Origin: Nonomuraea harbinensis
Lineage (GTDB): Bacteria; Actinomycetota; Actinomycetes; Streptosporangiales; Streptosporangiaceae
Assembly (NCBI RefSeq): GCF_019396385.1
Contig: NZ_JAHKRN010000021.1
Span: forward strand, 79,241 to 143,240
Reading direction: 5' to 3'
Length of the DNA: 64,000 nt
In this document: piece by piece, positions 31,396 through 39,026 of the stretch
Layout: each line of letters starts with the position of its first letter
Position numbering within the stretch: the first letter of the stretch is position 1
Notes under the pieces: model-generated
Database searches by the model: none
What the model saw: only the letters and a program-made list of their open reading frames with translations
Told to the model about the DNA's origin: nothing
Program-made: the position numbers and the translations under genes

Positions 31396-31677
31396 ATGGC
31401 GGACGAGCAGATCAGGACGATCGGCGGATGCCACATGTGCAAGCGCACCTTCAGCTTCGTTCCCGCGCAGGTCATGACGGTCATGATGGATCCCGAGACC
31501 CGCCTGCCGCTGGGCATGACGGTGTCGGGCGCCTTCCGTGAGCCGACGCCGGAGGCGACCGCGAGAGCGGTCGAGGCGTACGTCTGCCCCGACTGCGTCG
31601 ACAAGGTGAAGCAGCTCAAGGAGTTCATGGACAGGCCCGCCCCTCCCTTCGGCACCTGGCAGAGGGGCAATCCCTGA
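31396..31677 (+). CDS. Small protein with two CxxC pairs
   Basis: A 93-residue protein. GGCHMCKRTFSFVP near the start and YVCPDCVDKVKQL near residue 63 give a CxxC...CxxC layout that could bind one zinc ion. The central part contains DPETRLPLGMTVSGAF. No family is recognised. The ATG at 31396 follows GGAGGTGGGG. Its stop directly abuts the stop of the convergent sigma-factor gene. Confidence 0.68.
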   Translation: MADEQIRTIGGCHMCKRTFSFVPAQVMTVMMDPETRLPLGMTVSGAFREPTPEATARAVEAYVCPDCVDKVKQLKEFMDRPAPPFGTWQRGNP

Positions 31678-33120
31678 TCACACCAGGGTGATCCGCTGGT
31701 CGGCGGAGTCGGTGTAGGCGCCGTAGAGGATGAACGCGGTGGGCGGGCGCTTGCCGCCGAACTCCTTGCCGATCGACAGGGCCATGCCGGTGGAGACGTT
31801 GACCAGGCGGGGCACGCCGTCGCTGAAGGTGGGTCTGTTCCAGCGCTGGGCCGGGGCGGCCGAGCAGGGGGTGAGCTGGACGGTACGGATGCCGCCGCCG
31901 TTGAAGGAGACCGTGTCGTACTTGGCGCCGGCTGTCAGGCATCGCCCGGTCACGGCGTTGACGAGCTGGAACCGGGACGCGTCGCCCTTGACCCGCCAGG
32001 CCGTCCCCGGGTCGGTGCAGCTCAGTGCCGCGACCTGGGTCCCTTTCGTGCCGACGCACCGGCCCGCGTAGCTGATCCGGGTGCCGGCGACCGCTGTCGG
32101 GGTGGGCTTACGGGTCTTCGAAGGCGAACGCGAAGGTGAAGGTGAAGGTGAAGGTGAAAGCGAGGGCGAAGGCGAAGGGGAGCCGGAGGGCGAGGCAGAG
32201 GGGGAGGCGGAGGGCGAGCGCGTGGGAGTGGAGGAGGTGGGCGGGGCGGCCGCGGGCAGGGGTGCGGGCTCCGGTGGCAGGGTGAAGACGATCGCGGCGG
32301 TGATGACGGTCGCCGCCGTCGCCGGGATCGCCCACCCCAGCATCCCCATGGAGGCGCTCTTCGAGGCGGCGGCCTTGCCCAGCCCCTCCACGGCGAACGG
32401 CAGCAGCGCGATGGGCAGCGCGGCCCGCAGCGTGGCGTTGAGGTCGAGCAACCGGCTGTGGGCACGCGCGCAGCTCGGGCAGGAGTCGAGGTGCGCGCGC
32501 AGGGCCCGGGGGAGGCGGCCGCTCTTCTTGCGTACGGCCGCCGCCAGCGGGTCGGCGTACTTGCGGCAGTCGCCCGAGGCGCCCGCGACGTGGGCGGCCA
32601 GGTACGCCTTGCGCAGGCCCTCGCGGGCGCGGAAGGCGAGCACGCCCACGTTGCCGGGGGTGGTGCCGAGGATCTCCGCGACCTGCTCGGGCCGCTCGTC
32701 CTCGATCACGGTGTGCCACAGCACGGTCTGCCAGCGCGGCGGCAGCGACCGGTACGCGCGGGTGACGAGATCGTCGGGCGGCTCGGGCTCGGCCACGGTC
32801 AGCTCGTCGTCCCGGAACTCGGGGGTGAGGACCCGCCGCTGATCGGTGCGCGCCCATTCGGCCGCGGTGTTGCGGGCGACCGCGTACAGGTAGGGACGCC
32901 ACGCGCCGGACGGGCCGGCCTGGCCGCCGCGGACGGTCCGCAGAGTGCGGGTGAACGCCTCGCTGGCCAGGTCCTCCGCGATGTGCGGGTCCTGGCACAG
33001 GCGGCGGGCGAAGGCGAGGACGGCGGCGTGGTGCCGCTCGTACAGCTCGGCCACGGCACGGCTGTCTCCGGCCCTGACCAGCTTGGTCAGGGCCGCGTCC
33101 TCGCGCTGCGAATCTTCCAC
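31678..33120 (-). CDS. ECF-type sigma factor fused to zinc-finger anti-sigma, membrane helix and outer lectin domain
   Basis: A 480-residue multi-domain protein. Residues 15-92 are sigma region 2 (ERHHAAVLAFARRLCQDPHI; YLYAVARNTAAEWARTDQRR); 118-175 are region 4 (YRSLPPRWQTVLWHTVIEDE). A ZAS-type zinc motif follows (Cys185, His210, Cys214, Cys217), then a membrane helix (258-280), a Ser/Pro linker of hexamer-encoded repeats (295-340), and a ricin-type lectin domain (348-480, with AQRW). The lectin would face outside. Signal-dependent proteolysis could free the sigma part; this is inference. The GTG start abuts the protease stop. Confidence 0.85.
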   Translation of the reverse strand: MEDSQREDAALTKLVRAGDSRAVAELYERHHAAVLAFARRLCQDPHIAEDLASEAFTRTLRTVRGGQAGPSGAWRPYLYAVARNTAAEWARTDQRRVLTPEFRDDELTVAEPEPPDDLVTRAYRSLPPRWQTVLWHTVIEDERPEQVAEILGTTPGNVGVLAFRAREGLRKAYLAAHVAGASGDCRKYADPLAAAVRKKSGRLPRALRAHLDSCPSCARAHSRLLDLNATLRAALPIALLPFAVEGLGKAAASKSASMGMLGWAIPATAATVITAAIVFTLPPEPAPLPAAAPPTSSTPTRSPSASPSASPSGSPSPSPSLSPSPSPSPSRSPSKTRKPTPTAVAGTRISYAGRCVGTKGTQVAALSCTDPGTAWRVKGDASRFQLVNAVTGRCLTAGAKYDTVSFNGGGIRTVQLTPCSAAPAQRWNRPTFSDGVPRLVNVSTGMALSIGKEFGGKRPPTAFILYGAYTDSADQRITLV

Positions 33121-34848
33121 TTACCTGATCGTGAACGTGAGCGACCTGCTCGGGTGCGCGGTCTTGGCGTGCACGCGGGTGTGCCCGGCGCCGACGAGCC
33201 GGGTGGCCCTGGTGGCGGCGATCTTCAGGGTAACGGTCCCGTTCTGCTGGGTTTCAACCACCCACTGCTGCCTCGTGCTCGTCTTGCCGCACCTGGTCAG
33301 GGCGACCGAGCGCAGGCCCCTGCGGGCCGAGCCGAGGGTCAGGCAACGGCCCTGGCTACGGATCTGCACGGCCTCGCCGGTGGTCGGCACCAGCCGCCAG
33401 TTCGCCGCCCGGCACGAGCCCAGGCGCACGTTCGTACGGAAGGAGGTCAGGCAGCGACCCGACGCGCTCTCGATGCGGATGTTGCGCGACACCGGCAGCG
33501 ACGTCCGCGTCGGGCGAGGGGTGGGGTTCGCGGTCGCGCTCTTGGTCGGGGTCGCGGTCGGGGCCGGGGCAGCCGTCTTGGTCGGGGCCGGGGCGGGCGA
33601 GGAGCCGGTGCGCAGGTACTCGGCCACCATCGGGGTGCCGCCGCCGCGGACCACCTTCGCTCCGGCGCCGTCCTTCACGCCCTGGACGGTGAGCTTCGCG
33701 CCGGACTTCCCGCCGGAGCGGTTGAAGAAGTTGGTCTTGTCCTGGTCGGCGTCCGGGATCCACTGCTGCGACTTCTGCTTCGCCACGCACGGCGCGGTGA
33801 TCACTGGGACGGCGTCCTTGTCCTTGGCGGTGAGCTGCAGGCACCGGCCGGTTCCGGCGTTGCGGATCGTCAGGTAGCCCTGGGTGTCGATGCTGCGCCG
33901 CCAGACCTGCTTGTCACTGTTCGAGCACTCCGCCTGCGTCACCTGCTGGGCGCCGCCGTCGAGGCACAGCCCGCTCTCCACGACGCGCATCCGGAAGTCC
34001 GCCGCCGGGGTCGGCTGGTCCTTGATCAGGTACGGGCTGAACGCGACGTTCCTGTTCTCGGCCAGCGGCTCCCCGGCCGGCTGCGAGGCCCTGGTGGGCT
34101 CGAAGTAGCGGAACTTGTCCGTACGGCACGAGTCGAGGTGGTAGTTGGACGCGGTGTCGGCGGTGCACTCGGGCCTGCTGCCCATGTTGCGGCAGACCGG
34201 GTCGTCGCCGTTGCCTTCTGACGTGCCGTCCACGTTGCAGTGGCCGAGCCCGAAGCCGTGGATCATCTCGTGGGTGAACCCGGCCTCGCTCCAGCACCAG
34301 CGCGGCAGGATGACGCCGCCGGTGCTGAGCCCGGCGTCCGCGCCGCCGCCGGTGCAGGAGTTGGTGATCTCGTTGTCGCGGACGAAGAACATGAGCTTCA
34401 CCCGCTTGGTCGCCACGAGCTCACGCACCCGCGCGGGCTGGCCGGCGAGGTTCTCCGAGAACGCCGTGCCCAGCTCGGCCCGGTTGCGGCCCTTCACGAA
34501 GGGGATCTGGGCCACGATCGGACGGCAGTCGCCGTCCTGGACGTACCTGATCCGCAGCGAGCCCCCGAACCGGCGGGCGCTCGCGTCGAAGGTCTGGTCG
34601 GTCTCCCACAGCGTCCGCTCGACCGATGCGAGCTCGGTGGCGTACTGGCTCTGGCCCGGCTGGTGGGCGTAGACCGGAAGCACCCATCCCTTCCCCGCGG
34701 CGTCGCTGGCATCACAGGCGAACCCGGGTGTGGCGGCCTTGGGCGCCGCCTGCGTGGTCGCGGACGCGACCGGCGCCGTCCCGACCAGGACGCTCGCGGC
34801 CACCGTGGCTATGAGTGACAACGCGAGCGTCAGTCTGTTCCTGCTCAT
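33121..34848 (-). CDS. Secreted metzincin-like metalloprotease with ricin-type lectin domains
   Basis: A 575-residue exported protein. The signal peptide (1-30) ends PVASA. The catalytic domain carries FTHEMIHGFGLGH (His193, Glu194, His197, His203), the HExxHxxGxxH zinc site of metzincins. Residues 285-400 form a lectin-like domain (ESGLCLDGG, RCLQLTAKD); a Pro/Thr linker (415-450) leads to a second (RIESASGRCLTSF; GRCLTLGSARRG; TRQQWVVE). It is the first gene of a two-gene unit with the lectin-sigma protein, so both may recognise the same glycan. The ribosome site sits in a hairpin. Confidence 0.82.
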   Translation of the reverse strand: MSRNRLTLALSLIATVAASVLVGTAPVASATTQAAPKAATPGFACDASDAAGKGWVLPVYAHQPGQSQYATELASVERTLWETDQTFDASARRFGGSLRIRYVQDGDCRPIVAQIPFVKGRNRAELGTAFSENLAGQPARVRELVATKRVKLMFFVRDNEITNSCTGGGADAGLSTGGVILPRWCWSEAGFTHEMIHGFGLGHCNVDGTSEGNGDDPVCRNMGSRPECTADTASNYHLDSCRTDKFRYFEPTRASQPAGEPLAENRNVAFSPYLIKDQPTPAADFRMRVVESGLCLDGGAQQVTQAECSNSDKQVWRRSIDTQGYLTIRNAGTGRCLQLTAKDKDAVPVITAPCVAKQKSQQWIPDADQDKTNFFNRSGGKSGAKLTVQGVKDGAGAKVVRGGGTPMVAEYLRTGSSPAPAPTKTAAPAPTATPTKSATANPTPRPTRTSLPVSRNIRIESASGRCLTSFRTNVRLGSCRAANWRLVPTTGEAVQIRSQGRCLTLGSARRGLRSVALTRCGKTSTRQQWVVETQQNGTVTLKIAATRATRLVGAGHTRVHAKTAHPSRSLTFTIR

Positions 34849-34852
34849 GTGA

Positions 34853-34878
34853 ACTCCTCTCGTTCACTAGAGAGGAGT
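34853..34878 (-). promoter_or_regulatory. Hairpin covering the ribosome site of the metalloprotease gene
   Basis: ACTCCTCTC and GAGAGGAGT are exact complements with an 8-nt loop. On the minus strand the 3' arm contains GAGAGGAG, 5 nt before the ATG at 34848, so folding would hide the ribosome site. Confidence 0.5.
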
Positions 34879-34980
34879 GGGTGCACCGCTGTGGATTACG
34901 CGGTTTCGGAAATCCCGATGTAATGCCGGGCGGCCCTCCTGCACAAGAAGGGGAAAACCCCGACAAGAAGGCGCACCTGG

Positions 34981-35460
34981 ATGGCAGGCACTACCGATGA
35001 CCTCCGGCGGATCGCGCGTGATCCGGCCGCGTTCGAGGTCTTCTACCGAAGACACGCCGAGTCCGTCAGCCGGTTCGTGGCCAGGAGAGTCACGGATCCG
35101 CACACGGTGGACGACGTGACGACCGAGGTCTTCCTGGCGGCGATCGACACGGCGGGCAGCTACCGGCCGGAGCGGGGCAGCGAGGTGGCCTGGCTGTTCG
35201 GGATCGCCAGGAACGTGGTGGCGATCGAGCAGCGCAGGGCCGCGCGCGAGCTGTGGAAGCACGGGCTGCCCGTGATGGTCAACGTCATCCGGCCCGACCC
35301 CGACGCCCCGGAGGGCTTCGTCGTGTACGCGTACGAGCAGTCGGCGTACGAGGCCGACTACGTGGTCTGGGCGGCGGACGTGGTCCATCACGGTGACGAG
35401 CAGGTGATCCGGCTGCTCGTCACCGAGAAGCGCTATCCGGAGAATCCGGTCAGACGGTGA
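34981..35460 (+). CDS. Truncated sigma factor: region 2 only, with an unrelated C-terminus
   Basis: A 159-residue product. Residues 8-85 match ECF sigma region 2 (FEVFYRRHAESVSRFVARRV, DVTTEVFLAAIDTAG, WLFGIARNVVAIEQRRAARE). The rest (MVNVIRPDPDAPEGFVVYAY onward) has no region 4 and is not recognised. The last 28 nt overlap the 3' end of the convergent esterase gene. It may be a decayed sigma gene joined to foreign sequence by a deletion, or a true region-2-only regulator. It is divergent from the lectin-protease/sigma operon. Confidence 0.6.
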   Translation: MAGTTDDLRRIARDPAAFEVFYRRHAESVSRFVARRVTDPHTVDDVTTEVFLAAIDTAGSYRPERGSEVAWLFGIARNVVAIEQRRAARELWKHGLPVMVNVIRPDPDAPEGFVVYAYEQSAYEADYVVWAADVVHHGDEQVIRLLVTEKRYPENPVRR

Positions 35461-36476
35461 CACAGCCAGGCGAGGGCGAGCGGGTAGCGGTACTCGATGG
35501 CCATGTGGCCGGCGTCGAACAGCTCGAAGTGCACCCGGTCGTCGGGCACCCCCGCCGCCGCCACCGCCTCGCGGAAGGCGGTCGCGCCCAGGTCCAGATA
35601 CCACTCGTCGCGGGTGCCCGCGTCGATCCAGACGGCCCGCATCGAGCGCAGCGCCTCGGCGTACTCGGGGCGCCGCGCCATCCGGACCGGGTCCAGGGCC
35701 AGCCAGCGCTCCCACACCTCGGGGACGAGCGCGCCGTTGGCGTCGAACGGGATGCGCACCGTGCCGTCGTCGTCCGCCGAGTAGGCGCTCGCGTACGCGT
35801 AGATCTCCATGAGCTGCATGTCGCTGCTCCTGGTGCCGGGGATCCGGCTGCGGAAGTCGGCGAGGAACCGGTCGTACGAGCCCTCGTACAGGTCGCGCAG
35901 ATCGCGGGCGCGGGCCGGGAACGTGGGCTGGTGGGCGGCCTCGAACAGGGCGTCGCCCGCGTGGGTGGCGAGCGCGCCGAACACGTCGGGCCGCAGCATG
36001 GCGTTGACCATGGCGCCGTAGCCGCCGCTGGACTTGCCGGTGATGGCCCGCGCGTCGGGTGCGGGGATCGTGCGGTAGCGGGCGTCGACCCAGCCGACCA
36101 CGTCCTCGCACAGGTAGGTGTGGTAGCGGCCGGTGCCGGGCGAGTCCAGGTACTGGCTGCCGCCGACGGACGTCCACGCGTCCACGTACACGACGATCGC
36201 GGGCGGCGCCTCGCCGCGCGCGAACATGGCGTCCGCCATCTCCGGGTACGGCCGGCGGAACGGGGTCCGGCCGGCCCACATCGTGAGCTGGCCGGTGTAG
36301 CCCTGGATCACGTAGATGGTCGGGTAGCGCCTGTCGCCGTCGTCGTCGTACCCCGGGGGCAGGTACACCCAGATCGGTCGTTCGTGCGGGTCGCCGAGCG
36401 GGTTGCCGCGCAGCGCCGGGCTGTCGATGACAGCGTGGTCCATCCGGCCGGCGAAATCGGGTGACCAGGGCAGCAT
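35433..36476 (-). CDS. Putative esterase of the alpha/beta hydrolase fold (esterase D/antigen 85 type)
   Basis: A 347-residue hydrolase. PIWVYLPPGYDDDGDRRYPT and YVIQGYTGQLTMW match the Esterase (PF00756) family; the nucleophile motif is ITGKSSGGYGAM (Ser near residue 150) and a C-terminal FDAGHMAIEYRY supplies the His. No signal peptide is seen, so it is probably cytosolic. The substrate is unknown. GGAAGGA lies 5-6 nt before the ATG. Confidence 0.85.
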   Translation of the reverse strand: MLPWSPDFAGRMDHAVIDSPALRGNPLGDPHERPIWVYLPPGYDDDGDRRYPTIYVIQGYTGQLTMWAGRTPFRRPYPEMADAMFARGEAPPAIVVYVDAWTSVGGSQYLDSPGTGRYHTYLCEDVVGWVDARYRTIPAPDARAITGKSSGGYGAMVNAMLRPDVFGALATHAGDALFEAAHQPTFPARARDLRDLYEGSYDRFLADFRSRIPGTRSSDMQLMEIYAYASAYSADDDGTVRIPFDANGALVPEVWERWLALDPVRMARRPEYAEALRSMRAVWIDAGTRDEWYLDLGATAFREAVAAAGVPDDRVHFELFDAGHMAIEYRYPLALAWLCHRLTGFSG

Positions 36477-36513
36477 GTGTGTCCTTCCGTGGGTGTCACA
36501 GAGTGAGCTCCAC

Positions 36514-36538
36514 GGGGCCGGGATCGGACCCCGGCCCC
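36514..36538 (-). terminator. Hairpin between methyltransferase and esterase genes
   Basis: GGGGCCGGG and CCCGGCCCC close a 7-nt loop, past the stop of the methyltransferase gene on the minus strand. Confidence 0.6.
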
Positions 36539-36560
36539 GGCCGTGCGGACTTCCGAGAGG

Positions 36561-37313
36561 TTAACGCACCGCGCAGAGCAGGCGGTTGTGGCCGCGCTGC
36601 CAGAGGGTGCCGACCTCGGCGAAGCCGGCCGCGCGCAGGGCGTCGGCGTGGTGGGACAGCAGGTGGGACTCCGAGCCGCGGTGGTCGGCCCCGGCGGTGG
36701 TGCGGGCGGTGTTCAGCTCCGCCAGGGCGGGGTCGGCTGCCACGGCGTCCCACCAGGTGCGCCAGTCCTCCGGCCGGTCGTCGCCGAAGACGCGGGCGGT
36801 CTGCTTGTCGTGCACGGCGCGCTCCAGGGCGGCCAGCGCGGGGGTGGCGTCGTCGGTGTCGAGGTGGTCGCCGTTGAGCAGCAGGCCGCCGGGGCGCAGG
36901 ATGGACGCGACGTCCGCGTACATCGCCTTCAGCTCGTCCGGGTCGATCCAGTGCAGGGCGGTCGTGCTGACCGCGGCGTCGGCGGGGCCGTCCAGGCCGA
37001 GCGCGGCCGTCCAGCCGGGCTTGCGCAGGTCGGCGGAGACGAGGGTGAGGTGCGGGTAGGCGGCCCGGCCGAGGCCGAGCAGCAGCGGGTCGGCGTCCAC
37101 GCCGACCACCCGCGCGCCGGGCAGGCGCTCGACCAGGCGGGCCGCCAGCGAGCCGGGGCCGCAGCCGAGGTCGACGACCAGCGGGTCGGGGCGGCCCAGC
37201 GCCTCGACGGCGTCGATCATCGCGGTGAAGCGCTCCTCGCGGTCGGGCAGGTAGCCCTCCTGCTGGCGATCCCAGCGCGCCATCCAGGCGAGTGCGGCAT
37301 CGTGGTCCAACAC
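36561..37313 (-). CDS. Class I SAM-dependent methyltransferase
   Basis: A 250-residue methyltransferase with LVVDLGCGPGSLAARLVERL (about 45-64), VVGVDADPLLLGLGR, TTALHWIDPDELKAMYADVA and LRPGGLLLNGDHLDTDD. The TTALHW motif recalls trans-aconitate-type methyltransferases, but the substrate is open. GTG at 37313 has GGGGG upstream. It is divergent from the CGNR regulator gene, with an inverted repeat between them, so co-regulation is likely. Confidence 0.83.
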   Translation of the reverse strand: MLDHDAALAWMARWDRQQEGYLPDREERFTAMIDAVEALGRPDPLVVDLGCGPGSLAARLVERLPGARVVGVDADPLLLGLGRAAYPHLTLVSADLRKPGWTAALGLDGPADAAVSTTALHWIDPDELKAMYADVASILRPGGLLLNGDHLDTDDATPALAALERAVHDKQTARVFGDDRPEDWRTWWDAVAADPALAELNTARTTAGADHRGSESHLLSHHADALRAAGFAEVGTLWQRGHNRLLCAVR

Positions 37314-37334
37314 GACGATCCCCCTTGTGACTGT

Positions 37335-37359
37335 CTTGTAAGCTTTGGGCAGTTACAAG
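37335..37359. promoter_or_regulatory. Inverted repeat between methyltransferase and CGNR genes
   Basis: CTTGTAA and TTACAAG are separated by 11 nt, and a related AACGTAA follows at 37365. It is a candidate operator for the CGNR-type regulator. Confidence 0.45.
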
Positions 37360-37386
37360 GTAGAACGTAAGGGCGTAACTGGTCAA

Positions 37387-37956
37387 GTGGACTTCAACAG
37401 TCACGGCGATGCGGTGATCCGCGTGGCGGTGGGGCTGGTCAACAGCCTCACGCCGGGCGAGCGGCGCGGGCGGCCGGCCCCGCCGCCCGCCGGCCTGGCC
37501 GAGGCCGCGACCGAGGGCCTGCGTACGGGCTATCCGGGCCACAAGCCGGTCACCGAGGCCGAGGGTTCGGAGCTGGCCGAGGTCGCGCAGCGGCTGCGCG
37601 CGGTGTTCGAGGCCGTGGCGGCCGGCGACGTCGACGCCGCCGCGGAGCGGATCAACGCCCTGCTGGCGGAGACCGGCGCGCGGCCGATGCTGATGCGGCA
37701 CGACGGCGAGCCGTGGCACCTGCACTACCACGGCCCCGGCGGCACCCTCGCGGGCGACTGGGCCGCGAGCTGCGCCACCGGGCTCGCGCACGTGCTCGGC
37801 AGCGAGTTCCACGACCGGCTGGGGGTCTGCACCGCGCCGCACTGCGATCGGGTGTACGTGGACGTCTCGCGCAACGGGACCCGGCGGTTCTGTTCCACGG
37901 CGTGCCAGAACCGGGTGAAGACGGCGGCCTTCAGAGCGCGGAGCAAGACCCCATAA
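37387..37956 (+). CDS. CGNR zinc-finger (ABATE-domain) regulator
   Basis: A 189-residue putative transcription factor. The N-terminal ABATE domain begins VDFNSHGDAVIRVAVGLVNS; the C-terminal zinc finger has CTAPHCDRVYVDVSRNGTRR and FCSTACQNRVK, where Cys residues and the Asn-Gly-Thr-Arg loop form the CGNR-type motif. The GTG at 37387 gives the family's usual start; the open frame begins at 37345. It is probably autoregulated with the divergent methyltransferase. Confidence 0.85.
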   Translation: MDFNSHGDAVIRVAVGLVNSLTPGERRGRPAPPPAGLAEAATEGLRTGYPGHKPVTEAEGSELAEVAQRLRAVFEAVAAGDVDAAAERINALLAETGARPMLMRHDGEPWHLHYHGPGGTLAGDWAASCATGLAHVLGSEFHDRLGVCTAPHCDRVYVDVSRNGTRRFCSTACQNRVKTAAFRARSKTP

Positions 37957-38027
37957 GTCGGAAAATGTCGCCCTGACCTGCAAGATCTCCGGGAGTACCA
38001 GGATGCGAACCCAGCTCGCGGAGCCCG

Positions 38028-38219
38028 ATGACGTGCCAGAATGTCAGCACTGTGATCTCCTCCCCGTCATTCCCCGTCGAGTTCGTCGGCCTCTCCAACG
38101 GCGACGTGCTGATGCTGCCCGCGGTCTGGCCCGTGCGCCTCACCCCGGAGCAGCAGGGTCAGCTCGTCGAGCGTCTGCAAGAGGCCGCCCGCCCCGACCT
38201 GCCCCGCGTCGAGGCATGA
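38028..38219 (+). CDS. Small hypothetical protein
   Basis: A 63-residue product containing FPVEFVGLSNGDVLMLPAVW and LTPEQQGQLVERLQEAARP. A GTG at 38052 would give a shorter, equally plausible form. Composition is gene-like and it is followed at once by a strong terminator, which supports expression. No family is recognised. Confidence 0.5.
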   Translation: MTCQNVSTVISSPSFPVEFVGLSNGDVLMLPAVWPVRLTPEQQGQLVERLQEAARPDLPRVEA

Positions 38220-38231
38220 AAGCGCCCCCTA

Positions 38232-38268
38232 CTCCAGCTCCCCGGGAGAGAACACCGGGGAGCTGGAG
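38232..38268 (+). terminator. Terminator after the small hypothetical gene
   Basis: CTCCAGCTCCCCGG and CCGGGGAGCTGGAG form a perfect 14-bp stem with a 9-nt loop. Confidence 0.8.
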
Positions 38269-38337
38269 CCCGTTCATGCGGCGGCTAGCCGTTATGTCCT
38301 TTTGACGTCTCTCATCCCAGAAAAGTTCACAAGAAAA

Positions 38338-38700
38338 TCAGGCCACACCGGTGAGGCCGGCGTGCCGGTCGGCTTCCATCTGCGCCTGGAGGATCGCCTG
38401 GCGCTCGGTGGTGATCCGGCGGCTGATGACCATGTACGCGTTCAGCACCTGGCAGTAGGAGCGGCGCGCCTGGTCGAGCTGCACGGTCAGCTCCAGCACC
38501 CGCTCGCCGTCGCCCGCCTGCTCGGCCTCCGACAGCAGCGTGCGCGCCTCGTCCACGATCTCCTCCGCCCGTTGCCGGGTGTGGCGGAGCAGCGCCGAGC
38601 ATTCGTGGAGCTCCGTCAGCCTTGCCGAGGAGACGATGAATTCCGCTGTGTGCACGATCGACCCCTTGCCTGCCGTCCGCCTGCGCAGATCCGATCCCAT
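38338..38700 (-). CDS. Coiled-coil protein of unknown function
   Basis: A 120-residue, almost wholly helical protein: ALLRHTRQRAEEIVDEARTL, AEQAGDGERVLELTVQLDQA and ISRRITTERQAILQAQME show heptad-like spacing. No membrane segment or known domain. The ATG at 38700 has GGAGG 7 nt upstream; an in-frame GTG at 38715 would place that site within the gene. Confidence 0.62.
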   Translation of the reverse strand: MGSDLRRRTAGKGSIVHTAEFIVSSARLTELHECSALLRHTRQRAEEIVDEARTLLSEAEQAGDGERVLELTVQLDQARRSYCQVLNAYMVISRRITTERQAILQAQMEADRHAGLTGVA

Positions 38701-39026
38701 CCCCGCCACCTCCACGTCAAGATTGCCTCACTGTAGACGCGCGCTCGGGCCCCGCCGATCATCCGGGAGGACCTGGAGGTACGGCACTGCTCCTCCGGGG
38801 AAGTTCTCTTCTCCCGCGGGGGATAACTGCGTCCCTGAAGCTGATTCGGTGCGGGTTATATGCCGTAATCGGTGACCTTACCTGCACAATTCTCAGAATG
38901 TGTCGGAATAGGCGCACTCTGCAAAAGGAAGGCATGAAGACCGCCGAATCCACCCACCCACGCCGCGCGATGGTCACATACTGATACCGGTCAGGAGCAC
39001 ACGGTGACGACCCGCGGGAGGTTTCC
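38701..39026. other. Intergenic stretch between divergent genes
   Basis: About 325 nt without a substantial gene. It holds the promoter regions of the coiled-coil and glycosyltransferase genes. A 16-codon micro-ORF lies within it (listed separately); nothing else is recognised. Confidence 0.5.
38934..38984 (+). CDS. Possible 16-residue leader peptide
   Basis: ATG at 38934 with AAGGAAGG 1-8 nt upstream opens MKTAESTHPRRAMVTY and stops at 38984, 42 nt before the glycosyltransferase gene. The good ribosome site is the only support. Confidence 0.25.
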   Translation: MKTAESTHPRRAMVTY

